Source of the DNA: Verrucomicrobiota bacterium
GTDB taxonomy: Bacteria > Verrucomicrobiota > Verrucomicrobiia > CAIQCK01
Assembly (NCBI GenBank): GCA_016219905.1
Contig: JACRKA010000104.1
Location: 1-35,775 of the forward strand
Direction: 5' to 3'
DNA length: 35,775 bases
The notes beneath the pieces were generated by a model. It saw only the letters and a list, made by a program, of their open reading frames with translations. It was not told the origin of the DNA and did no database searches. Shown in pieces: positions 15,602-24,123 of the stretch (position 1 is its first letter; every line of letters begins with the position of its first letter). The translations under genes were made by a program, and so were the position numbers.

Positions 15602-16909
15602 CTAGATCACGATCTCCTGTTTCTGCGCGTCGAACTTCGCGGTCTTCTGCGCGCGATACGCCAACATGCCCATGATGAGCGCGGTCTGCGTGTGATAGGC
15701 GAGGTCCATCGGGCTGGCGGTGGGGCCTTGGCCGGCGCGGACGGCGTCGAGGAAGCTCTTCCAGAAACTCACGAGGTCTTCACGCGACTCGACAGGGAAG
15801 GTCGCAGGTTTCGTCTTCGATCCTTGCGTGGGTGTCAGCACGACCTCCTTCGGCGTGAATGTGATCGTCCCGTCCCAGCCGCGGATGACCGGCGCGCGGC
15901 CGACGCTGCCGCTCGGCGCGGGGCCGGTGCCGGGATGGTTGTTGCCCTGCGTGCCGAGGACGGCCACGGTGATTTTCTCCGGGTAATCAATCAGGAGGTT
16001 GAATGAGTCGGGCACCTCGCGCAGTTCGTAGGGATAACGATAAATGCCGCCGCTGGCGACAACGGTGCTCGGGCACTTCACGCCGAGCATATAGACCACC
16101 GGCGTGAAACAGTGCGGATAGAGGTCGGTGACCGGCCCGCCCGCGTAGTCCTCGAACAACCGCCAACGAAACACGCGGTCCACGCTGAACTCGCGCTTCG
16201 GCGAATCGCCGAGGAACTCGTCCCAGTTCAGGTCGGGGCCGGGCTTGGCGTTCGGGTCGTCCACGTGCATGCCGCGCTCGCCCCAGTCGCCGACGCGGAA
16301 GTAACCGGCCTCGGCGTGGATCGGCTGGCCGATCGCGCCGTCGGTGATGAGCTTGCGCGCCTGGCGCCACGCCGAGCAGGACATGCCCTGCGTGCCGCAC
16401 TGCAACAGCGCCTTCGACTGGCTGGCGGTCTCGTTCAGTTCCTTCAGCAGCTTGAATTGCCGCCAATGCGTGATGGGCTTCTCGACATAGACGTGCTTGC
16501 CGGCCTTGAGCGCGGCGATGGCCTGCGGCGCGTGATGGTGGTCCGGCGTGGCGATGCACACGATGTCCACAGCCGGGTCGGCGAGCAATTCGCGGTAGTC
16601 GTGGTAGGTCTTGGCCTGCTTGTTGATCGCGTCGCGCCGCTGTTCCATGCGCGGGCGATACATATCGCTGAACGCCACCGCTTCGATGGCGAGCTTCTGT
16701 TGCGTCTGCAACCATTCCAGCGACTTCATGTGCGCGCTGGCCCGGTGGCCGCAACCGATGAAGCCGATGCCGATGCGGTCGTTGGCGCTGAGCACGCGCC
16801 CGCGAGCCACGTAGGGCGCGGCGCCGACCGCGGCCACGGCGGCGGCGGTGCGGACGAAATCGCGGCGATTGATGGAGGGGGTCGAGGAGGAATCGGATGC
16901 GGTCGTCAT
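15602..16909 (-). CDS. Tat-exported Gfo/Idh/MocA family oxidoreductase
   Basis: A 435-residue protein starting at ATG 16909 with GGAG ahead of it. It has a twin-arginine signal (NRRDFVRTAAA, about residues 14-24), Rossmann motif GFIGCGHRASAHM, CIATPDHHHAPQ and the catalytic motif VEKPITHWRQ. FEDYAGGPVTDLYPHC replaces the GxHxxD pattern of the other copies. It therefore belongs to a different subgroup from the two at 8536 and 9878. A C-terminal DLAYHTQTALIMGMLAYR helix closes the fold. It is the first gene of the leftward sugar cluster and is divergent from the AraC-type regulator at 17040 with 130 bp between, which makes it the likely regulated target. Confidence 0.93.
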   Translation of the reverse strand: MTTASDSSSTPSINRRDFVRTAAAVAAVGAAPYVARGRVLSANDRIGIGFIGCGHRASAHMKSLEWLQTQQKLAIEAVAFSDMYRPRMEQRRDAINKQAKTYHDYRELLADPAVDIVCIATPDHHHAPQAIAALKAGKHVYVEKPITHWRQFKLLKELNETASQSKALLQCGTQGMSCSAWRQARKLITDGAIGQPIHAEAGYFRVGDWGERGMHVDDPNAKPGPDLNWDEFLGDSPKREFSVDRVFRWRLFEDYAGGPVTDLYPHCFTPVVYMLGVKCPSTVVASGGIYRYPYELREVPDSFNLLIDYPEKITVAVLGTQGNNHPGTGPAPSGSVGRAPVIRGWDGTITFTPKEVVLTPTQGSKTKPATFPVESREDLVSFWKSFLDAVRAGQGPTASPMDLAYHTQTALIMGMLAYRAQKTAKFDAQKQEIVI

Positions 16910-16961
16910 CGGTGTCTCCGGTTTGAGATTGCGTGTTCTTGCTGTCGCCAAAACCCGACGA

Positions 16962-16989
16962 TTGACATGATACACGGCCCGCGTAGTCT
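16962..16989 (+). promoter_or_regulatory. Candidate sigma-70-type promoter for the AraC gene
   Basis: TTGACA (16962-16967) is followed 16 bp later by TAGTCT (16984-16989), about 50 bp before the AraC start codon, in the divergent spacer with the Gfo/Idh gene. The -35 box is perfect and the -10 box is poor, so the call is tentative. Confidence 0.35.
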
Positions 16990-17039
16990 GTCGTCCAGAA
17001 TTGGTTGCTGGTAGATTTTGAACCCCGGCGGCCTCGACC

Positions 17040-18059
17040 ATGCCCGACTCGCGCACACACACGGCCATCTTCTCCAGCCCGGACGCAGTTTACCACGCGG
17101 ACCGTTGCGAACCGCTGCGGGCGGCGGCGAGGCGAGGCGAGGTGCGGCTGGAGGCGATGGCGCGCGGCGGTTATCCGGGGCGGCGGTTGCCGGCGGGCGT
17201 GCTGCGCGAGGTGCGTTCCGTGGGTTTCTGGGACGCGCCCCGCAACCAATCGTGGGGTTTGGACTGGCATCGCAACGAGGGCATCGAGCTGACCTACCTC
17301 GCGGTCGGCCGCGTGCCGTTCGCGCTCGACAACAAGTCCTGCGTGCTGGAGCCGGGCGACCTGACCATCGCGCGGCCGTGGCAGCGGCACCGCGTCGGAA
17401 ACCCGGACGTCACGGCGAGCCGGCTGCACTGGTTGATTTTGGACGTGGGCGTGCGCCGGCCCGACCAGCCGTGGCGCTGGCCGTCGTGGTTGCTGTGCCC
17501 GAAGACGGAACTGGCGCGGCTGACGGCGCGGCTCCGGCACAACGAGCGGCCCGTCTGGCGCGCCGACGCGGAGATCGGGCGGTGTTTCGCCAAGCTCGGC
17601 GAAGCGGTCGCGCGCGGCACGGGCGCGACGAACCTGACGCGCGTGCAGATCTACATCAACGAACTGGTCATCGCACTGGCCGAGTTGCTGGAGCGGAAGA
17701 ACCCGCGGCTCGATGAGAGCCTCTCGACGACGCAACGGACGGTGCGGATGTTCCTCAACGAACTGCCCCAGCGCGTGACGGAGCCGTGGACGCTCGACGC
17801 GATGGCCGCGCAATGCGGGCTGGGACGGAGCTACTTTTCGCACTACTGCAAACAGATCACCAACATGTCACCGATCGGCTACCTGACGCGCTGCCGGGTC
17901 GAAGCCGCAGCGCGGATGCTGGCGGAGCGGCCCGGCATGAGCATCACTGAGGTGGCGTTCGCGTGCGGGTTCCAGTCGAGCCAGTATTTCGCGACGGTCT
18001 TCCGCGCGCAGACCGGCCGCTCGCCGCGCGAGACGCGGGAGCGCGGACAGAAAGGTTGA
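17040..18059 (+). CDS. AraC family transcriptional regulator
   Basis: A 339-residue protein with a cupin-like sensing domain (about residues 55-125: GIELTYLAVGRVPF, LEPGDLTIARPWQRHRVG) and a C-terminal double helix-turn-helix (about 240-335). This includes LDAMAAQCGLGRSYFSHYCKQ for the first helix-turn-helix, and ITEVAFACGFQSSQYFATVFRAQTG-type residues, with FACGFQSSQYF, for the second. The cupin suggests it senses a sugar or a related small molecule. It is divergent from the six-gene Gfo/Idh cluster and 3 bp upstream of the URO-D-family gene, so it most likely controls one or both of these units in response to the substrate. That assignment rests on position only. Confidence 0.93.
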   Translation: MPDSRTHTAIFSSPDAVYHADRCEPLRAAARRGEVRLEAMARGGYPGRRLPAGVLREVRSVGFWDAPRNQSWGLDWHRNEGIELTYLAVGRVPFALDNKSCVLEPGDLTIARPWQRHRVGNPDVTASRLHWLILDVGVRRPDQPWRWPSWLLCPKTELARLTARLRHNERPVWRADAEIGRCFAKLGEAVARGTGATNLTRVQIYINELVIALAELLERKNPRLDESLSTTQRTVRMFLNELPQRVTEPWTLDAMAAQCGLGRSYFSHYCKQITNMSPIGYLTRCRVEAAARMLAERPGMSITEVAFACGFQSSQYFATVFRAQTGRSPRETRERGQKG

Positions 18060-18062
18060 ACG

Positions 18063-19247
18063 ATGAATGGCAAACAACGGATCGCGTTGGCGATGCAGCA
18101 CAAGCAGCCGGACCGCGTGCCGGTGATGTGCCAGCTTTCGCTGGGGCACTACTTCCTGAACGCCGGCCTGCCGCCGCACCGGGTCTGGTTCACGAGCGAG
18201 GGATTCGCCGAGGCGATGGTGAAGTTGCAGCGGCGCTATCGCTTCGACGGCATTCTCATCAACATCCCCGGCCGGCCGGCGGACATCCTCGACGCCGTGG
18301 CGCACATCGAACGGACCAGCGATGGTGGCGAGAAGCTCGTCTGGAAGAACGGCGACTACACCATCGTGCCGCCAAACGACAGCGCGCATCATTACGCGGC
18401 GGACGGCTCGCCGCCAAAGCGCGCGGACTTCGCCACGCTCGACCCCGACAAACTGGACAGCCTCGACGACCTGACCGGCTACATCTGGAACACGTATCAT
18501 GTGCCGCGTCTGGCCGGGAAAACGAAGTTGGGGCCGTTGAGCGAAGTGCCGGAGTATTTCCATCGCACCTTCGACCTCGTGAAAGCCGCAGTCGGCGACG
18601 AGGTTTCCGTCCACGAAGAGGTCTTCTCGCCGTTCACGCACCTGATGGAGCTGTTCGGCTACGAAGAGGCGTTGATGGGGCTGATGACCGACCCGGCCAA
18701 GTGCCACGCGCTGCTGGACCGGCTCACGGCCGCGTCCATCGCGTTGGGTGTGGCGCAGGCCCGGCGCGGCGCGGACGCGGTGCTCATCTCGTCGGCGTTC
18801 GCGGGCGGCGGGTTCATCTCACGCGAGATGTATCGCGAGTTCGTGGTGCCTTACGAGCGGCGGCTCACCGACGCGATCAGGCCCACCGGCGTGCCGGTCT
18901 ATACGCACACCTGCGGCCGGATCGGCGACCGGTTGGAGTTGATGGCCGAGACGGGCATAGACGGTCTCGACACGCTCGACCCGCCGCCGCTCGGCAACGT
19001 CGAGCTGGCGGAAGCGAAGCGTGCCGTCGGCGGCCGCCTTTTCATCAAGGGCAATATGAACTCCGTCGCGTTGCTCGACTACAAGACGAAGGAGCAGGTC
19101 ATCGCCGAGGCGGGCGAGCGCATCCGCATCGGCAAGCCCGGCGGTGGCTACATCCTCAGCACGGCGTGCTCGGTCGCCCCCCGCGTCGAGCCGTGGAAAC
19201 TGGAGTTGCTGACGCCGCTGGCGGAGGAGATGGGACGATACTGCTGA
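18063..19247 (+). CDS. Uroporphyrinogen decarboxylase-family protein, methyltransferase-like
   Basis: A 394-residue protein of the URO-D superfamily (MNGKQRIALAMQHKQPDRVP start, GADAVLISSAFAGG, FIKGNMNSVALL, GGGYILSTACSVAP). It carries the zinc-type ligand set His282-x-Cys284 ... Cys369, as found in the methylcobamide:CoM methyltransferases MtaA and MtbA, and not seen in true HemE. It is therefore more likely a corrinoid-dependent methyltransferase or an uncharacterised relative than a heme enzyme. No corrinoid protein or reductive activator is visible nearby. It begins 3 bp after the AraC stop, so the two are co-transcribed, and its product may act on a methylated or otherwise modified sugar. 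The stop is followed directly by a heptad dyad element. Confidence 0.88.
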   Translation: MNGKQRIALAMQHKQPDRVPVMCQLSLGHYFLNAGLPPHRVWFTSEGFAEAMVKLQRRYRFDGILINIPGRPADILDAVAHIERTSDGGEKLVWKNGDYTIVPPNDSAHHYAADGSPPKRADFATLDPDKLDSLDDLTGYIWNTYHVPRLAGKTKLGPLSEVPEYFHRTFDLVKAAVGDEVSVHEEVFSPFTHLMELFGYEEALMGLMTDPAKCHALLDRLTAASIALGVAQARRGADAVLISSAFAGGGFISREMYREFVVPYERRLTDAIRPTGVPVYTHTCGRIGDRLELMAETGIDGLDTLDPPPLGNVELAEAKRAVGGRLFIKGNMNSVALLDYKTKEQVIAEAGERIRIGKPGGGYILSTACSVAPRVEPWKLELLTPLAEEMGRYC

Positions 19248-19248
19248 G

Positions 19249-19410
19249 ATCGAAATCCGAAGTTCGAAACTCGAAATCCGAAACAAATCTGAAATCCGAA
19301 GCTCGAAACGGCGGCAACAGGCTGGACTGTTTTATGCCTTCCGCACCGCGGCTTTCGTCATTCGAATTTCGAGTGTCTTTCGAATTTCGCGGTTTCGGAT
19401 TTCGGTTTTC
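19249..19410. repeat. Heptad-periodic dyad element between convergent genes
   Basis: The left arm (19249-19309) has CGAAATC, CGAAGTT, CGAAACT, CGAAATC, CGAAACA-type units. The right arm (19353-19410) has the complementary TTCGAAT, TTCGAGT, TTCGCGG, TTTCGGA, TTTCGGT units. The arms are about 43 bp apart. The element fills the gap between the stops of the URO-D-family gene and the CHAT gene and could form a bidirectional transcription-stopping hairpin. It is the same family as 14522-14675. Confidence 0.85.
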
Positions 19411-19431
19411 CGGGCTGAGACGGTCGCCGCG

Positions 19432-22400
19432 CTATTTCTTCTCCAGCCCCAGCCCGATGCCGCTGGCTACGAAGCTGGCCCAGTGGACGGGATGCGGGTA
19501 GAGGCCGGCGGCGCGTTTCTTGGCGATCCATTCGCGCTGGGCGGCAAGCAAGGCACGTTGCGGGGTGCGTTCTTCCGGCAAGTGGCGGTAGAGGGATTCC
19601 ATCAGTTGCCGCGTGGCGTCATCGGAGACGGCCCAAAGGGACATGACCAGACTTTGCGCGCCGGCGATGGTGAACGCACGCCGCAGACCGAATACGCCTT
19701 CGCCACCTTTCGCTTCGCCAAGGCCAGACTCGCACGCTGAGATCACGACCATCTTCGTGCCCCACAAATCCATGCCGGCGACTTCTTCGGCGGTGAGGAT
19801 GCCGTCGTTGCCGCCCGCTTCGCGGCGCCCGCTGATGGTGTCGTTCGCCCCGGCCAAGGCGATGCCGGAGCGGTGCATCGGATTCTTGAGCTTCATCTGC
19901 CGCCAGAGCTTGCCTGCCGCGGCGTTGGCCATGTCACCGCTGAGTTGTGACCGGAAACGGTCTTGACCGCTCATCATTTCATCCAGTCCGGTGTCGGGCA
20001 GGAAGAAGCCGTGCGTTGCGAGATGGAGAATGGCGGGATGCTTCACCGCTTTCACCGTGGCTTCGTCAGCTTTCGGGCCGGTCAGCACACTCGGATTCTG
20101 GCGACGGTCTTGCAGCAAGCGGCCAACCGATTCAACCTCGGCGCGCGTGCCGGGCAACGGCGGGAACGTCAGCGCCGAGAAGGAGCGCAAATCAGAAATG
20201 CCCGGCCTCATTGCCAGCAATTCTTTCTGCTCTGCATCCGCGCTATCCGCGCCATCTGCGGTTGAACCTTTTTGTTTGTCTTTCTGGACCGCGGATAACG
20301 CTGATGACGCGGATGAACTGCTGACTGCTCCAAAATCAGGCGCACCGACCAGCAACGGAGCGTTGGCGTTGTTGCTGCCGGTTCGCACCAGGTCGCGCCC
20401 CGTGCCAACGTATGTAATGTCGTAATCATCAATCACGAAACTGTCTGGCTTGCTTCCCGGCAGTGATGCGAAAGAGACGAAGGACAGTTCACCGTCGGGC
20501 GAGATATAAACCTCTCGGCATCCGGCCAGCGCGGGAACAATCGGATTCCAGACGAGCGCGGCCAGTTCTTGCGAGGCTGCATCCAGCGCGGACTTCTCCG
20601 AGCGCCGGCCTTGTTCATCCGGTGCCGCCGCCTTCCGCCACTTCTTCACTGCCGCTTCGATCTTGTCGGCTGAGCCAAGTCGCACCAGAGCAACGTCCGA
20701 TTCCATCGTCTTTCCTCCTCCACCGACGACAAAGGCCGCGAAGTTCCAGTCGCCCCATTCTTTCTTGCCGGGTTTGGAATTGAAAAGGAACTGTTGATAC
20801 TTGACCGCCTCGACTAGAGCTGCCCCCGCAGGCAGGTGCCGCGCAATATCAGACGGTGTCGCATGAAAAGCGCGCCGCTCGCTGGCAAACACAGCTGAAG
20901 TGCGTGCCAACACGCGCTCAGCCTCTTCCTTCTTCTTCTCAAGCTCTTCAATTTGGAGGAAGCGTTTGTCCAATTCTTGCTGCTTTGGACTCGCCATCGT
21001 TGCTTTGGATAGCATCTCCCCAACCGCTCGCCATTCCATATAGAGGCGTCTTAACTCGGGGTTGGGACTTGTGCGAAGATTTGCCTGTCTCAACGCTATC
21101 GCTTCTAAGACTGAACCCTTGGCAGAGAGAACGAGGTTCAACGACGCCCTTCGGGCTTCAGGTTCGTCAAGTAAGCGGTTGGCTGCGTGTGATATGTAAG
21201 CGTTGATCGAGCGTCGAAGCCTGTCGGCGAGAGCGGTCTGTTCGCTCTCGGTTGCAAAGGAGAAAATCTGGTCACGTTGTTGTTCTGCAACGCGCCAGAC
21301 CCTCTTTGCAGCTTCCACAGCTTCGCGAACTTGGCCCTTGATTAGAAGAAACGCGGCCAACTCATCAAGACTTGAAGCGGTTGTGGGATGGTCTGGCCCA
21401 AAGGCTTTCTCTCGGATAGCGAGCGCCTGGCGACAGAGCCGCTCTCCAAGATCGTAATTACCCGATACACGGTGCAGCGTAGCGAGGTCGTCTAGGACGG
21501 AAGCATAGGCCGGGTGTCTAGAACCAAAGGCTTTCTCGTAGATTGCGAGGGCACGCTCATACGCCGAACGAGCCCCTGTCAGATTACCCATGCTGAAATA
21601 GACCCGTCCGAGGTTCTCCAAGGCGTCTCCAACATTGGGATGATCTGTGCCAAGAGACTTCTCTCGTATTTGAAGCACCTGTTTGTAGAAAGACTCTGCC
21701 TTCTGATAATCACCCCTTGCGTGGTGTAGGCCGCCAATATTTTCAAGGGATGTTGCAGTTTCGGGACTGTCAGGCCCGAAACGCTTGCGCATGATTTCGA
21801 AGGCGCGTCGGTATAGGGGTTCCGCCGCAGGATAATTACCCATTCGGTAGTAGGCCTCCCCGAGATCGGCCAGGATGGATGCGGTTGATGGGTGATCTGC
21901 TCCCAAGGTCTTTTCCGCAATCTCACGCGCTCCCTCAAGCAGCGGCACCGCTGAAACATAATCATCCCTCTGACTGTAAAACGACGCCAGGGCTTGCAGG
22001 CTATGACCAACAGAGGGATGGCTGTTTCCAAATGTTCCCACGCAGATTGCCAATGCGCGTTCGTAAAGTGGTTTCGCGGCTTCATAGTTTCCCCCAGCAC
22101 TCGCAATCCATGCGAGCAGCTTCAAGCTGTCGACAAGGTCTGGATGGACTTTGCCGAGCACCTTTTCTTGGATGGTGATCGCCCGTTGCTGTAAGGACTC
22201 TGCTAGGCCGTAATTGTAGCGTGCGCAGTAGATCCGTGCTAGGCCAGTAAAGGCTGTTGAGGCTCGTTCATTTTCCAGACCCACTGTCTTCTCTATAATT
22301 GTGAGTGCCCGCCTGAAGTTTGACTCAGCTTCCGGGTAGTTCTTCCGCCCTTCACAAATCTCACCCAGGTTGTTCAGAACAATGGCGGCAGTGAAGCTGT

Positions 22401-23250
22401 TTGTCCCTTCAGCGTTCTCGACGATTTTGAGCGCGCGTCTGCACGCCGATTCTGCCGCTGCGTAATCGTTGCGTGCGGCGTAGCATTTGGAAAGAGTGTG
22501 GAGACACAGGCCAGTATGAGAATGGCTCGGACCAAGGACTTTTTCTGCGACCTTAACCACTCGTTCGCCGAGTGGTTCCGCCGCCGCAAAGTTCTTCATT
22601 TTCACATACACGGCAGTAAGCTTGTAGAGAGTAGTGACCGTTTCGGGGTGCTCGGGCCCTCGAGCTTTTTCCAAAATATCGAAGGCGCGCTTTAGGAGTG
22701 GTTCCGCTGCCGCATAGCTACGCAGCTCGCAGCTAATTTCCGCCTCGGCAACCAGGTTGCTCGCACACTTGAGATTGTCGGAAGCATAGACTGTCTGGAA
22801 AATCTCCATACCGAACTTGGTGGCAACTTGCGCGCGCGCGAGATTCCCACGTGCACAATCAACGCTTGCGAGTCTGAAAAGACTGTGCGCAGTAGATGGA
22901 TGTTTCCGACCTAAGACCGCTTCATGAACAGCCAGTGCCTTCATGCACGCCGTCTCAGCATTTGTGTAAGAACCCATTCTCTGGGCGAGCAGCCCCAGCA
23001 CACTTAAGCTTGACGTGGTATCAAGCTGGTCTGGCCCGAATGTGCGCAACCGAACATCGAGGACTCTTCCCGCCACTTCAACCGCTTCAGCGAATTTACC
23101 TTGCTGGAGAAGTTTGGGAACCTGGCCATCAAGCTCCTGAACCTCGGCTGGCACATCTGGTTTTCCGCTGGCTTTGTCCTCTGCGTCAAGGTCGCCAGAG
23201 GGCGCGCAAGTCATCGCCAAAACCAAGAAGATGTAAACCGAACATCTCAT
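19432..23250 (-). CDS. Secreted TPR-CHAT protein (caspase-like protease)
   Basis: A 1272-residue protein with an N-terminal hydrophobic export signal (about residues 4-20). A long array of kinesin-light-chain-like ~42-residue TPR units (about 60-650) follows, with repeated YxxAExLxxRAL...GxxHPxxAxxLxxLA patterns, then a charged coiled region (~740-830). The C-terminal CHAT domain (~850-1270) has the protease dyad His1080 (in HLATHGFF) and Cys1173 (in SACESGLGEA), and the closing ARQLMESLY and HWASFV motifs. CHAT proteins are caspase-related (the separase/TPR-CHAT group). TPRs should hold partners or substrates. Residues ~978-1007 are a low-complexity insert encoded by a 9-nt-periodic dyad repeat. 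The gene lies downstream of an ECF sigma factor and a membrane protein. Base composition in the TPR part is lower in GC than the flanks. Confidence 0.93.
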   Translation of the reverse strand: MRCSVYIFLVLAMTCAPSGDLDAEDKASGKPDVPAEVQELDGQVPKLLQQGKFAEAVEVAGRVLDVRLRTFGPDQLDTTSSLSVLGLLAQRMGSYTNAETACMKALAVHEAVLGRKHPSTAHSLFRLASVDCARGNLARAQVATKFGMEIFQTVYASDNLKCASNLVAEAEISCELRSYAAAEPLLKRAFDILEKARGPEHPETVTTLYKLTAVYVKMKNFAAAEPLGERVVKVAEKVLGPSHSHTGLCLHTLSKCYAARNDYAAAESACRRALKIVENAEGTNSFTAAIVLNNLGEICEGRKNYPEAESNFRRALTIIEKTVGLENERASTAFTGLARIYCARYNYGLAESLQQRAITIQEKVLGKVHPDLVDSLKLLAWIASAGGNYEAAKPLYERALAICVGTFGNSHPSVGHSLQALASFYSQRDDYVSAVPLLEGAREIAEKTLGADHPSTASILADLGEAYYRMGNYPAAEPLYRRAFEIMRKRFGPDSPETATSLENIGGLHHARGDYQKAESFYKQVLQIREKSLGTDHPNVGDALENLGRVYFSMGNLTGARSAYERALAIYEKAFGSRHPAYASVLDDLATLHRVSGNYDLGERLCRQALAIREKAFGPDHPTTASSLDELAAFLLIKGQVREAVEAAKRVWRVAEQQRDQIFSFATESEQTALADRLRRSINAYISHAANRLLDEPEARRASLNLVLSAKGSVLEAIALRQANLRTSPNPELRRLYMEWRAVGEMLSKATMASPKQQELDKRFLQIEELEKKKEEAERVLARTSAVFASERRAFHATPSDIARHLPAGAALVEAVKYQQFLFNSKPGKKEWGDWNFAAFVVGGGGKTMESDVALVRLGSADKIEAAVKKWRKAAAPDEQGRRSEKSALDAASQELAALVWNPIVPALAGCREVYISPDGELSFVSFASLPGSKPDSFVIDDYDITYVGTGRDLVRTGSNNANAPLLVGAPDFGAVSSSSASSALSAVQKDKQKGSTADGADSADAEQKELLAMRPGISDLRSFSALTFPPLPGTRAEVESVGRLLQDRRQNPSVLTGPKADEATVKAVKHPAILHLATHGFFLPDTGLDEMMSGQDRFRSQLSGDMANAAAGKLWRQMKLKNPMHRSGIALAGANDTISGRREAGGNDGILTAEEVAGMDLWGTKMVVISACESGLGEAKGGEGVFGLRRAFTIAGAQSLVMSLWAVSDDATRQLMESLYRHLPEERTPQRALLAAQREWIAKKRAAGLYPHPVHWASFVASGIGLGLEKK
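20231..20318. repeat. 9-nt-periodic dyad repeat inserted in frame in the CHAT domain
   Basis: The left arm has three successive units GCATCCGCG, CTATCCGCG, CCATCTGCG. The right arm has the inverted units CGCGGATAA, CGCTGATGA, CGCGGATGA. A short T-rich spacer separates them. The 9-base period keeps the frame, and on the coding strand the element encodes an Ala/Asp/Ser-rich linker. It looks like an intergenic-type repeat caught inside a gene. Confidence 0.75.
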
Positions 23251-23297
23251 ATGTCTTGAGTGTTTCGTGACCTCGTTTTCTTTCGCGGATGATTAGG

Positions 23298-24116
23298 TCA
23301 ACGGTTTCCGTGTGGCAGTGCTCGGCGCAAGAGTGACTCCGCACCGCTTCTCACTACTTCGCGCAATTCATCGGGGTCGGAAGCCTCGATCCGCTTGGCG
23401 GCGACCAGCGCCTTTTTCTTCGTGTCGTAGAGGCGCAACTCCAACTGGCCGCCATCGGCCGTGGGAGCGCGGGCGATGATGAGCGCATAGCGTTGCAAGG
23501 TGCCACGCAGCAGAGCCTCCGGGTATGTGGTAGCGGGGCCAGCCGGGTGTTCCTGCGCGTCGGCGTAGCGTGTCGCCAGCGCATCGGGGGCAAACTTGCT
23601 GCCGACAACGCTCAGCACGCTGGTCGTGATCTCCGCTGAGCGAACCTGAGTGGTCGTGCCGCCGCGCAGAACAAACTGTTGGGCGACGGAATCAGCCGGG
23701 ATGCAGTTCATCACCAGCAGCGTGTGGCGGCCCTCGCCCATTTGGTTGTTCACCAAGAAGACCGTCAGGCCGGCCACAAGCATGGCGGAGACGGCTATCG
23801 GCACCCACACGACGGGCCTTGCCCAATCGATGCTCAGGAATTGTCTCAGCGGGGCGAGGTAATCGCGGCGCGCTGGCGGCTCCGGGCGGATGCCTTCGGT
23901 CAGGCGCATGACGCGCTGAATCCTGGCTTCGTAGCCGGTGGCGTCATGCCTGGCGGTGACGGGCGGGCGGACGGCGGCTTTGTATTTGTTCAGCAGCGCG
24001 GTGAGGATGTGGAGCTTGTGTTGTTCGCCTCCAGCAGGCGACGGCGGCACGACGATGCCGGAATCGCTTTTCAGCAATTCCTCGTATCGTTCCTGTGCTT
24101 CGGGGTCGGGCTTCAT
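23298..24116 (-). CDS. Single-pass membrane protein, possible anti-sigma or sensor
   Basis: A 272-residue protein starting at ATG 24116, 7 bp after the sigma-factor stop, with GAGGAA overlapping that stop. Residues 1-95 are hydrophilic and cytoplasmic by inference, with no zinc-finger (HxxxCxxC) anti-sigma motif. Residues ~101-122 (PVVWVPIAVSAMLVAGLTVF) form one membrane helix. The remaining ~150 residues would be outside the membrane and form a mixed alpha/beta domain (residues LRLYDTKKKALVAAKRIEA and the final SLLRRALPHG). I do not recognise a named family. Its position between an ECF sigma factor and a secreted CHAT protease suggests it regulates the sigma factor or links the two, which is inference from context. 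Confidence 0.75.
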   Translation of the reverse strand: MKPDPEAQERYEELLKSDSGIVVPPSPAGGEQHKLHILTALLNKYKAAVRPPVTARHDATGYEARIQRVMRLTEGIRPEPPARRDYLAPLRQFLSIDWARPVVWVPIAVSAMLVAGLTVFLVNNQMGEGRHTLLVMNCIPADSVAQQFVLRGGTTTQVRSAEITTSVLSVVGSKFAPDALATRYADAQEHPAGPATTYPEALLRGTLQRYALIIARAPTADGGQLELRLYDTKKKALVAAKRIEASDPDELREVVRSGAESLLRRALPHGNR

Positions 24117-24123
24117 GGTTTCC

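Noticed and set aside
15987-17843. 618-codon minus-strand frame crossing the AraC gene, the divergent spacer and part of a Gfo/Idh gene
   Set aside because: Arg/Pro-rich and overlaps well-supported genes on both strands, so it is not a real fusion.
19249-19410. Heptad array as a CRISPR or minisatellite locus
   Set aside because: Units are degenerate 7-mers arranged as two inverted arms, not identical direct repeats with spacers.
23298-24116. Membrane protein as a classical zinc-binding anti-sigma factor
   Set aside because: No HxxxCxxC motif in the N-terminal part. Only position supports a regulatory role.
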